From positions 806,001-870,000 of the forward strand of contig NZ_CP098514.1 in assembly GCF_023703775.1 (NCBI RefSeq): a stretch of 64,000 nucleotides of DNA, in the 5' to 3' direction. The position numbers were made by a program, and so were the translations under genes. Source of the DNA: Haloplanus sp. GDY1 (GTDB taxonomy: Archaea; Halobacteriota; Halobacteria; Halobacteriales; Haloferacaceae). This document shows positions 55,990 to 62,792 of the stretch, in pieces (the first letter of the stretch is position 1; every line of letters begins with the position of its first letter). The notes under the pieces are model-generated. The model did not search any database. It was given only the letters and a program-made list of their open reading frames with translations, and was not told where the DNA came from.

Positions 55990-57510
55990 ATGCGACTGAA
56001 CCGACGAGCGTCACTGGCCGTGGTGTCGGGGATCGGGCTGGTACTGACCGGCGTGTTGCTGTTCGACGTCTACGAGGACTGGGCGGTTCAGGGGAACGCG
56101 CTCGTCACGACGGTCGTCGAGAACGCGCTGCCGTTCGCGCTCCTCGTGGGGCTGTTCTACTCGATGTGGCAACTCCGCGGGGAGGACGACGCGTTCGTGG
56201 GGCTGGTGACGAAGTGGACCGTCGCCGGCGTGGTGACGATGGGGGGGTTGACGGCGTGGGTCGTGGGCATCCAGGTCGTCCAGAACGAGCTGAAGCCCGC
56301 GATCATCGTCCTCCAGACCACCGTCGTCGGGGCGGCGGCGGGATTGTTGGTCGGCCAGCGGACCGCGACCGTCGAGCGAGCGCGCGACGAGGCCGAACGC
56401 GAGAAGGCGCGCTTCCAGTCCCTGTTCGAGAACGACCCCGCGGGCATCGCCGCCCTCCGCCTCGACGGCGGTCGGGACGACGGCGACCGACTCGTCGTCG
56501 AGTCGGCGAACCCCCGGTTCGAGTCCCTGTTCGCGCCGTCGAGTGGGGGAACGCTGGGGGAGGCCGTCCCCGGACTTGACGCGTCGGTCGTCGCGACGCT
56601 GCGCGAGCGCGTGAGCGACGACGCGCGGTTCACGACGGAGGCCACCCTCGAGACCGAGGACGGCCGGCGACACTTCGTGGTCGAACTGGTGCCCTTCGAC
56701 GAGGGGGCCGTGGAGGGAACGCGAAGTTACGCCATCTTTCAGGACGTGACCGACCTCAAGGAGGCGGAGGGGGAACTGGAGCGGACGGTCGAACAGCTCG
56801 AACGCTCGAACGAACAGCTCCAGCAGTTCGCCTACGTCGCCTCCCACGACCTGCAGGAACCGCTGCGGATGGTCTCTAGCTACGTCGACCTGCTCGCCTC
56901 GGAGTACGGTGACGAACTCGACGACGAGGCCGACGAGTACATCGAGTTCGCCGTCGACGGCGCCCAGCGGATGCAGGCGATGATCGACGACCTGCTCCAG
57001 TACTCCCGCGTCCACACCCAGGGCGAGGCCTTCGAGGAGACGGACACGGAGGCCGTCCTCGAACGGGTGTTGCGGGACCTCGAACTCCTGCTTTCGGAGA
57101 CGGACGCGACGGTGACCTACGACGACCTCCCGTCGGTCGTCGCCGACGAGAACCAGCTCGGCCAACTCCTCCAGAACCTCGTCTCGAACGCGGTCGAACA
57201 CGCGGACGACGGCGACCCGCCGACGGTGCACGTCGGCGGCGAGGAGCGCGCGGACGGGGTCGTCCTGTCCATCGCCGACGACGGCCCGGGCATCCCGCCG
57301 GACCAGCAGGAGAAGGTGTTCGAACTCTTCGAGCAGTCCAGCCGCGACGACGACGGGACGGGCATCGGCCTCGCCATCTGCCAGCGGATCGTCAACCGAC
57401 ACGAGGGTGACATCTGGATCGAATCGGACGAGGGGGAGGGAACGACCTTCTACGTTCGGTTCCCGGATCGCTCGCCGCAACAGTCAAATCCGAGGGGTCG
57501 AAAGGACTGA
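55990..57510 (+). CDS. Membrane sensor histidine kinase with PAS domain
   Basis: From the ATG at 55990 the product is 506 residues. Four membrane helices lie in the first 125 residues (ASLAVVSGIGLVLTGVLLFDV, ALPFALLVGLFYSMW, WTVAGVVTMGGLTAWVVGIQVV, IVLQTTVVGAAAGLLVG). Then a short coiled part, PAS domain (about 140-255), HisKA with the phospho-His near residue 287 (YVASHDLQEPLRM), and HATPase (NLVSNAVEHADDG, DDGPGIP, GIGLAICQRIV). First gene of a three-gene operon with the response regulator three bases after its stop. The signal is unknown. Confidence 0.92.
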   Translation: MRLNRRASLAVVSGIGLVLTGVLLFDVYEDWAVQGNALVTTVVENALPFALLVGLFYSMWQLRGEDDAFVGLVTKWTVAGVVTMGGLTAWVVGIQVVQNELKPAIIVLQTTVVGAAAGLLVGQRTATVERARDEAEREKARFQSLFENDPAGIAALRLDGGRDDGDRLVVESANPRFESLFAPSSGGTLGEAVPGLDASVVATLRERVSDDARFTTEATLETEDGRRHFVVELVPFDEGAVEGTRSYAIFQDVTDLKEAEGELERTVEQLERSNEQLQQFAYVASHDLQEPLRMVSSYVDLLASEYGDELDDEADEYIEFAVDGAQRMQAMIDDLLQYSRVHTQGEAFEETDTEAVLERVLRDLELLLSETDATVTYDDLPSVVADENQLGQLLQNLVSNAVEHADDGDPPTVHVGGEERADGVVLSIADDGPGIPPDQQEKVFELFEQSSRDDDGTGIGLAICQRIVNRHEGDIWIESDEGEGTTFYVRFPDRSPQQSNPRGRKD

Positions 57511-57513
57511 CGC

Positions 57514-57951
57514 ATGTCGAAGCGCGAGCCCGTCGAGATTCTCCTCGCGGAGGACAATCCCGGCGACGTCAAGCTGACTCGGAAGGCCCTCGAGAAGGGG
57601 AAGCTGGCCAACAACCTCCACGTCGTCAACGACGGGGTCGAGACGATGCAGTTCCTCCGTGGTGAGGAACCTTTCGAGGGGACGCCCCGCCCCGACCTCG
57701 TCCTGCTGGATCTGAACATGCCCCGAAAGGACGGGCGGGAGGTCCTCGAAGAGATCAAGAAGAACGACGACCTCAAGCGCATTCCGGTGGTCGTCCTGAC
57801 GAGTTCCGAGGCCGAGGAGGACGTGATCAGATCCTACGAGCGTCACGCGAACGCCTATCTGACCAAACCCGTCGACTTCGACGGCTTCATCGAGGTAGTC
57901 GGCACCCTCGAGGAGTTCTGGCTGCAGGTCGTCAAACTACCCCCCGAGTGA
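57514..57951 (+). CDS. Single-domain response regulator (Rcp1-like)
   Basis: The 145-residue protein is only a receiver domain: EILLAEDNPGDVKLTRKAL at the start, phospho-Asp66 in PDLVLLDLNMPRKDG, and Lys near residue 117 in AYLTKPVDF. The layout AEDNPGDxxL and LDLNMPRKDGREVL is that of Rcp1-type regulators partnered with phytochrome-like kinases. No output domain. It sits between two kinases (3 bases and 1 base gaps) and may carry phosphate from the first to the second or act as a sink. Confidence 0.92.
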   Translation: MSKREPVEILLAEDNPGDVKLTRKALEKGKLANNLHVVNDGVETMQFLRGEEPFEGTPRPDLVLLDLNMPRKDGREVLEEIKKNDDLKRIPVVVLTSSEAEEDVIRSYERHANAYLTKPVDFDGFIEVVGTLEEFWLQVVKLPPE

Positions 57952-57952
57952 G

Positions 57953-59092
57953 ATGGCGACGGGACCAGCCGACGGACTCGACGTCCTCCTCGTCGAGGAC
58001 AACGAGGGCGACGCACGCCTCATCCGTCACCACCTCCGGACGAACACCAGTTCCGTCTTCGAACCGCCGAACATCACACACGTCGAATCGCTCCCCGCGG
58101 CCCTGGACCGACTCGCAGAGGGGGACTTCGACCTCGTCCTCCTGGATCTCGGCCTCTCGGACAGCCGCGGCATCGAGACGCTGGAGCGGCTGAACGAGCG
58201 AATCGAGAGCGACGACGACGTCTCGCGGCTCCCGGTCGTGGTGTTGACCGGACTCACGGACGACGAGACGGCTCTCAAGGCCATTCAGGAGGGCGCACAG
58301 GACTACCTGCTCAAGGGCGACCTCGACGGCGCCCTGCTCGAACGGGCGATCCGGTACGCGATGGAACGGCATCGTCAGGAACGGCGACTGAAGCGTCAGA
58401 ACGAGCGGCTCGAACGGTTCGCCAGCATCGTCTCTCACGACCTGCGCAACCCCCTGAACGTCGCCCAGGGACGGCTCACACACGAAGTCGGGCTGCGCGA
58501 GGGAACGAACGTCTCCACCGAACACGTCGAGGAGGCCGTCGACGCCCTCGACCGCATGGAGGTGCTCGTCGACGACCTGCTCGAACTGGCGCGCGAGGGG
58601 CGCTCCGTCGACGCGGTCGAATCGGTCGACATCGCCGACCTCGCCCGCTCGGCCTGGGACAGCGTCGAGGCCCCGGCGAGCGACCTCCGTGTGGAGGTCG
58701 GCGGCACCGTCACGGCCGACCCCGGCCGGCTGACGCAGCTGTTCGAGAACCTGTTTCGGAATAGTGTGGAACACGGTTCCACGAACAGTCGGTCGGAGAC
58801 CGACGATAGCGTCGAACACGGCTCGACGGACACGGCCGACGACGGCGTGACGATCACCGTCGGACACGTCGCGGACGGCTTCTACGTCGCGGACGACGGG
58901 CCGGGGATCCCCGAATCGGAGCGCGACGAGGTGTTCGAGGCGGGATACTCGACGACCGCGGAGGGCACCGGCTTCGGCCTCGACATCGTGCAGGAAGTCG
59001 TCGACGCCCACGATTGGGACGTCGCGGTCACCGAGAGCGCGGCCGGCGGCGCCCGCTTCGAGATCACCGGACTGGGGCTCGACGGGGAGTGA
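57953..59092 (+). CDS. Receiver-histidine kinase hybrid
   Basis: The 379-residue protein has an N-terminal receiver (phospho-Asp65 in FDLVLLDLGLSDSRG), then HisKA (FASIVSHDLRNPLNVAQG, phospho-His near residue 163) and HATPase (LFRNSVEHGSTNS, DDGPGIPESERDEVFEAGY, GTGFGLDIV). No membrane part and no PAS domain. Like the kinase at 30804, it has the VEHGST unit duplicated after its N box. It is the third gene of the operon with the regulator and membrane kinase, and probably takes phosphate from the receiver protein. Confidence 0.9.
   Translation: MATGPADGLDVLLVEDNEGDARLIRHHLRTNTSSVFEPPNITHVESLPAALDRLAEGDFDLVLLDLGLSDSRGIETLERLNERIESDDDVSRLPVVVLTGLTDDETALKAIQEGAQDYLLKGDLDGALLERAIRYAMERHRQERRLKRQNERLERFASIVSHDLRNPLNVAQGRLTHEVGLREGTNVSTEHVEEAVDALDRMEVLVDDLLELAREGRSVDAVESVDIADLARSAWDSVEAPASDLRVEVGGTVTADPGRLTQLFENLFRNSVEHGSTNSRSETDDSVEHGSTDTADDGVTITVGHVADGFYVADDGPGIPESERDEVFEAGYSTTAEGTGFGLDIVQEVVDAHDWDVAVTESAAGGARFEITGLGLDGE
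58766..58827 (+). repeat. Two VEHGST palindromes in the hybrid kinase gene
   Basis: First copy 58766-58782: GTGGAAC-ACG-GTTCCAC, a perfect 7-base stem. Second copy 58811-58827: GTCGAAC-ACG-GCTCGAC, one mismatch. Both encode VEHGST. Against the kinase at 33548, where the arms are GTCGAGC/GCTCGAC, the first copy differs at two positions on each arm, and all changes are matched. Confidence 0.8.
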
Positions 59093-59152
59093 TCGATCGC
59101 CGACCGAACCCCGTGACAACATTTAACATGGGGAACCGCCTACGTCGTGTCG

Positions 59153-59269
59153 ATGTCGGAACGGTCGCCGTTCGAATGTGAGTCGTGTAACGAGCGTGTG
59201 AGTCCGACCGCCTATCGGGCCACCTGTCCGGACTGTGGCGGCCCGCTCCGGCGCCAGCGGGTACACTGA
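59153..59269 (+). CDS. Small rubredoxin-like zinc-ribbon protein, 38 residues
   Basis: The 38-residue product begins MSERSPFECESCNERVSP and ends TCPDCGGPLRRQRVH, giving two CxxC knuckles 16 residues apart, a complete zinc ribbon. An atttaac box at 59121-59127 lies about 26-32 bases before the ATG, so it looks leaderless. It follows the hybrid kinase by 60 bases with its own promoter. Role unknown; such ribbons are often regulators or small binding proteins in haloarchaea. Confidence 0.75.
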   Translation: MSERSPFECESCNERVSPTAYRATCPDCGGPLRRQRVH

Positions 59270-59307
59270 ACGATACGCTTTCGTCCGCCGACTCCCTTGG
59301 TCGACCG

Positions 59308-59739
59308 ATGCCGGAGGACGGATCCGGGAACGGCACCGACCCGACGGCCGTCGCCGTGATCGCGGTGACCGCAGACGACGTGGTGACCGCCCTCGAAACG
59401 AACTGGCGGAGCGACCGCCACACCGTCCTCCGGATCACTCCGCCGTTCGCCGGGCGGATGCGGGCACGCCTCCACCGGCCCCTCCCCGGCGACGACGCCC
59501 GGGACGCCGTCCACGTCGATCCGTCGGCGCTCGTCGCGGACCCGCCGCCGTATCCCACCCCGGACGAGACGGCGGACCGACTCCGCGAGGCGGACGCGTA
59601 CACGACGGAACGTCACCACGAGCGTCACGCCGAGGCCGTCGAGGCGTGGCGCAGGGCGGTCCGAGACAGCCTCGTCGGCGCCGTCGACCTGCCCACCGCG
59701 GCCGGCCCGCATCGCGTCGAGGTCACGTATCTCGGTTGA
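59308..59739 (+). CDS. Hypothetical haloarchaeal protein
   Basis: The 143-residue protein reads VAVIAVTADDVVTALETNWRSDRHTVLRITPPFAGRMRARLHRPLPGDDARDAVHVDPSALVADPPPYPTPDETADRLREADAYTTERHHERHAEAVEAWRRAVRDSLVGAVDL. One alpha/beta part with a proline-rich middle and a long helix. No known function; it looks like a conserved haloarchaeal protein of unknown role. An acgctttcg patch lies about 30 bases before the ATG. Confidence 0.7.
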   Translation: MPEDGSGNGTDPTAVAVIAVTADDVVTALETNWRSDRHTVLRITPPFAGRMRARLHRPLPGDDARDAVHVDPSALVADPPPYPTPDETADRLREADAYTTERHHERHAEAVEAWRRAVRDSLVGAVDLPTAAGPHRVEVTYLG

Positions 59740-59774
59740 CCACAATATTTATATATACGACAGCATCTCGACGT

Positions 59775-59855
59775 GTGAACCGATCACACGGCAAAATTGC
59801 GTATAAGACCGTTAACGACCCGAATTCCGACGTTCCGATGCCGGAACATTTTTAA
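59775..59855 (+). CDS. Possible 26-residue small ORF before tfb
   Basis: A GTG at 59775 opens 26 codons ending TAA at 59853-59855; the product starts MNRSHGKIAYKTV and ends DVPMPEHF. It lies 18-27 bases after an unusually strong TATA-like run (caatatttatatatac, 59745-59760), which fits a leaderless start. Its codons are AT-richer than neighbours. The stop falls inside the next TATA box. It may be a small protein, a leader peptide or coincidence. Confidence 0.35.
   Translation: MNRSHGKIAYKTVNDPNSDVPMPEHF
59847..59855 (+). promoter_or_regulatory. TATA box of tfb
   Basis: catttttaa, about 85-93 bases before the tfb ATG, giving a leader of about 60 bases. That is unusual among the mainly leaderless genes here. 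Confidence 0.5.
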
Positions 59856-59885
59856 GTGTTACGGACGTACTTATGGTAAGGACTC

Positions 59886-59925
59886 ACCCCCGTTCGTCTC
59901 TTCGCTTCTCCCTCGATACGGGGGT
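59886..59925 (+). promoter_or_regulatory. Hairpin in the tfb leader
   Basis: Perfect 8-base inverted repeat, ACCCCCGT (59886-59893) and ACGGGGGT (59918-59925), with a 24-base pyrimidine-rich loop, ending 14 bases before the ATG. It could control translation or protect the mRNA. It is not a typical terminator, as no T run follows. Confidence 0.5.
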
Positions 59926-59939
59926 ATCCGACAGTCACA

Positions 59940-60908
59940 ATGAGCGAAACCAAGACCTACAGTACCACGGAAGCGGCCGAGCGAGAACGGGAACGAACGG
60001 ACGAGCGGACGGCGCCGAGCTGTCCGGAGTGTAGCGGCAACCTCGTGACCGACGAGGAACACGGGGAGACGGTGTGTGCGGACTGCGGGCTCGTGGTCGA
60101 GGAGGACGAGATCGACCACGGCCCCGAGTGGCGCGCCTTCGACTCCAGCGAGCGCGACTCCAAGTCGCGGGTGGGTGCGCCGACGACCCAGATGATGCAC
60201 GACAAGGGGTTGTCGACGAACATCGGTTGGCAGGACAAGGACGCCTACGGGAAGACCCTCTCCTCGCGCCAGCGCGAGAAGATGCAACGCCTGCGCACCT
60301 GGAACGAGCGGTTCCGCACCCGCGACTCCAAGGAGCGCAACCTCAAGCAGGCCCTCGGCGAGATCGACCGCATGGCCTCGGCGCTGGGCCTCCCCGAGAA
60401 CGTCCGCGAGACCGCCTCGGTCATCTACCGGCGCGCCCTCTCGGACGACCTGCTGCCCGGCCGCTCCATCGAGGGCGTCGCCACCAGCGCCCTCTACGCC
60501 GCCGCCCGACAGGCCGGCACCCCCCGCTCCCTCGACGAAATCGCCACCGTCTCCCGCGTCGACAAGATGGAACTGACCCGGACGTACCGGTACATCGTCC
60601 GCGAACTCAAACTCGAGGTGAAGCCCGCCGACCCCGAGCAGTACGTCCCCCGATTCGCCTCCGAACTCGACCTCTCGGAGGAGGCGAGCCGGCAGGCCCG
60701 GGAACTGCTTCGCTCCTCGCGCGAGCGCGGCGTCCACAGCGGCAAGAGCCCGGTCGGCCTCGCGGCCGCCGCCGTCTACGCCGCCGCACTCCTCACCAAC
60801 GAGACGGTGACCCAGAGCGAGGTCAGCGAGGTGGCCAACATCAGCGAGGTCACCATCCGCAACCGGTACAAGGAACTGCTCGAAGCGAAGGGCGCGGCGG
60901 ACGCGTAA
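59940..60908 (+). CDS. tfb: Transcription initiation factor IIB
   Basis: The 322-residue protein has an N-terminal zinc ribbon (SCPECSGNLVTDEEHGETVCADCGLVV), the B-finger region (DHGPEWRAFDSSERDSKSRVGAPTTQMMHDKG), and two cyclin repeats (about 125-210 and 220-310) with ASALGLPENVRETASVIYRRAL and SGKSPVGLAAAAVYAAALLTNE. It recruits RNA polymerase to TBP-TATA complexes. Haloarchaea have several TFBs; this is a complete one. It has a structured leader of about 60 bases. Confidence 0.97.
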   Translation: MSETKTYSTTEAAERERERTDERTAPSCPECSGNLVTDEEHGETVCADCGLVVEEDEIDHGPEWRAFDSSERDSKSRVGAPTTQMMHDKGLSTNIGWQDKDAYGKTLSSRQREKMQRLRTWNERFRTRDSKERNLKQALGEIDRMASALGLPENVRETASVIYRRALSDDLLPGRSIEGVATSALYAAARQAGTPRSLDEIATVSRVDKMELTRTYRYIVRELKLEVKPADPEQYVPRFASELDLSEEASRQARELLRSSRERGVHSGKSPVGLAAAAVYAAALLTNETVTQSEVSEVANISEVTIRNRYKELLEAKGAADA

Positions 60909-61460
60909 TCACTGGAAGCCTCGGTCCACGCCGTCGCGCTCGATGAGGTCCTCCAGCTCCGCGTCGAGGAGTTCCTCCGCCTCGTCGAACGTCTCCGAGA
61001 GCGCGTCGAGGTCCTCGGATCGATCCGAGAGGTCGAACGACATCGGTCCGTGGGCCGGGCTGTCGATGGCGTCCATCACGTCCTCGAAGAAGTCCTCGGG
61101 CGTGGTCGGCGCCTCCTGGTGGACCCTGATCGTCTCCGCGAGCCGTCTGGCCGTCGATTCGGCCTCGTCCTCGTCCTCCGGAGCGGACTGGACGGCGAAG
61201 CGCCGAGGGCGGTCCCGCGTCGGGAGGTGGGGATCGATCCCGTCGTCGATCTTTCTGGCGACTTTCGCGCCGACGCCGCGCACGTCGTAGGGGTTCTTCG
61301 CGTACGTCTTGAGGTGGTAGACCCCGACCCCGGGGTGACCGAGATAGAGGTCTTCGCCGACGCCGTCCCGACGCTGACCGGCGACGGCGCGCCAGCCGTC
61401 CGGCTCCGCCGTCCCCTCGCTCACGTCGTCGAGGATGTCCTCCCAGTCTCTGACCCGCAT
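60909..61460 (-). CDS. Hypothetical haloarchaeal protein
   Basis: The 183-residue protein reads RVRDWEDILDDVSEGTAEPDGWRAVAGQRRDGVGEDLYLGHPGVGVYHLKTYAKNPYDVRGVGAKVARKIDDGIDPHLP, then a helical acidic half ending LDAELEDLIERDGVDRGFQ. It looks like a conserved protein of unknown role. Its stop directly abuts the tfb stop (base 60909 after 60908), so the two genes are tightly convergent. Confidence 0.7.
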   Translation of the reverse strand: MRVRDWEDILDDVSEGTAEPDGWRAVAGQRRDGVGEDLYLGHPGVGVYHLKTYAKNPYDVRGVGAKVARKIDDGIDPHLPTRDRPRRFAVQSAPEDEDEAESTARRLAETIRVHQEAPTTPEDFFEDVMDAIDSPAHGPMSFDLSDRSEDLDALSETFDEAEELLDAELEDLIERDGVDRGFQ

Positions 61461-61554
61461 GGGTCGCCGTTGGGGCGCGGCTCAGGTGAGCCTGTCGGTC
61501 GCCCCGGGGCGGGAGACGCCCACCTTCATACTCCACGCGACACAACCCCCGCCG

Positions 61555-62133
61555 ATGCCCGAAATCGAGATCACGCCCGAACAGGAGGAGCGCCTGCGCG
61601 CGCTCCAAGAGGACATCGCGCGCGACGTGGTCGGCAAGTACGGCCACGTCCGCCCCCGCGACGCGGTGGAGTTCCTCCTCGACCGGTACGCGGAGGACGA
61701 GGACGCCGATCCGGGTGACGGCGTCGAGGATGGGGCGGCCGCTGCCGCCGACACCGATGGGGCGGCTACTGCCGCCGACACCGATGGGGCGGCTACTGCC
61801 GCCGACACCGATGGGGCGGCCGCTGCCGCCGACGAGACACCCGACCCCGATGAGGTGGCCGCCGACGCACCGGAGGCCGCCCTCGACGACGCGGCCGACG
61901 GCGAGTCGGCGACGGCGCGAGTCGTCGACCAAGAGGGGGCGACCGACGGGGAGACGTCCGGCGGTGACGACGCCATGTTGAACGAGATGATGAGCCTGCT
62001 GGACACCCACGACGACAAGTGGGGCGAGTCCGGCGGCGACGAGCGATACGAGGTGGAACTGCCCGACGGCGGGACCGAGCAAGTGCGAACCAAGGACGAC
62101 GTGAAGGCGCTCCTGTTCGAGCATTACCGATGA
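61555..62133 (+). CDS. Acidic low-complexity protein with short internal repeat
   Basis: From the ATG at 61555 the product is 192 residues. Residues 1-50 are helical (EIEITPEQEERLRALQEDIARDVVGKYGHVRPRDAVEFLLDRYAED). A 9-residue unit GAATAADTD then repeats four times (27-base DNA repeat). The C-terminal third has LNEMMSLLDTHDDKWGESGGDERYEVELPDGGTEQVRTKDDVKALLFEHYR. The two ends look folded, joined by a disordered acidic linker. No known function. It overlaps the next gene by four bases. Confidence 0.7.
   Translation: MPEIEITPEQEERLRALQEDIARDVVGKYGHVRPRDAVEFLLDRYAEDEDADPGDGVEDGAAAAADTDGAATAADTDGAATAADTDGAAAAADETPDPDEVAADAPEAALDDAADGESATARVVDQEGATDGETSGGDDAMLNEMMSLLDTHDDKWGESGGDERYEVELPDGGTEQVRTKDDVKALLFEHYR
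61732..61839 (+). repeat. 27-base tandem repeat, four units
   Basis: Units start with GGGG at 61732, 61759, 61786 and 61813. They encode GAATAADTD, with the first and last units slightly changed. Within the linker of the 61555 gene; copy number is likely to vary between strains. Confidence 0.85.
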
Positions 62134-62747
62134 CGGGGCTCCTCGACGGACTGCGCTCCTGGCTTGGCGGCCGCTTCGGTGCCGGCGGCGAGCAGGCAGA
62201 CGAGGAGGGGGCGGAGACGACGGCCTCGAACGACCGGGACGGAGGGAGCGCGTCGGCCGTCGCCCACCGCGACGACCGGCCGCTGGAGACGCCGGCGACC
62301 CTCGATCCGTCGCCGCCGGCGGGGGAGCCCGACGGGTCGCCGCCGGCGGACGGGCGCGACGCCGCGACGGCCGACCGCGACCCGGGGCGGGTCGAGATTC
62401 CCGACGCCGAGGGAGGCGACGCCGTGTCCGTCCCGGAGGCCGAGCGGACGGACGCCGGGGGGAGCGGCGCGCCGACGGACGCCGGGGACGGATCCGGGGC
62501 GGGGGAGGGAGAGGCGTCCGATCCCGCGGCGGCCGAGGACGCCGACGCCTTCGCGTGTTCGGTGTGCGGGACGCGCGCCGAGGACCCGAGCGGTGGCTGC
62601 CCGCTCTGTGGCTCGACGGACGTGCGACCGGTGTCGGGTCCCTCGGGCGGTGACTCCGCCGAAATCGGGCAGGGACGGACGGCGGTGTCGGAGGCGGACG
62701 ACGAGGCGGTCGACCGCCTCCGCGACGTTCGGGGCGGCGGTGAGTGA
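62130..62747 (+). CDS. Disordered acidic protein with C-terminal zinc ribbon
   Basis: The 205-residue protein begins TGLLDGLRSWLGGRFGAGGEQADEEG, then about 110 residues of Asp/Glu/Ala/Pro/Gly-rich disorder, then a zinc ribbon AFACSVCGTRAEDPSGGCPLCGSTDV (about 148-172) and an acidic end with DDEAVDRLRDVRGG. No known function. Its ATG overlaps the stop of the 61555 gene as ATGA, so they are coupled and may act together. Confidence 0.65.
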   Translation: MTGLLDGLRSWLGGRFGAGGEQADEEGAETTASNDRDGGSASAVAHRDDRPLETPATLDPSPPAGEPDGSPPADGRDAATADRDPGRVEIPDAEGGDAVSVPEAERTDAGGSGAPTDAGDGSGAGEGEASDPAAAEDADAFACSVCGTRAEDPSGGCPLCGSTDVRPVSGPSGGDSAEIGQGRTAVSEADDEAVDRLRDVRGGGE

Positions 62748-62792
62748 TCCACACCCACAGGGTTTTTCGCCGCCGACCGCCCACCCTCGGGC

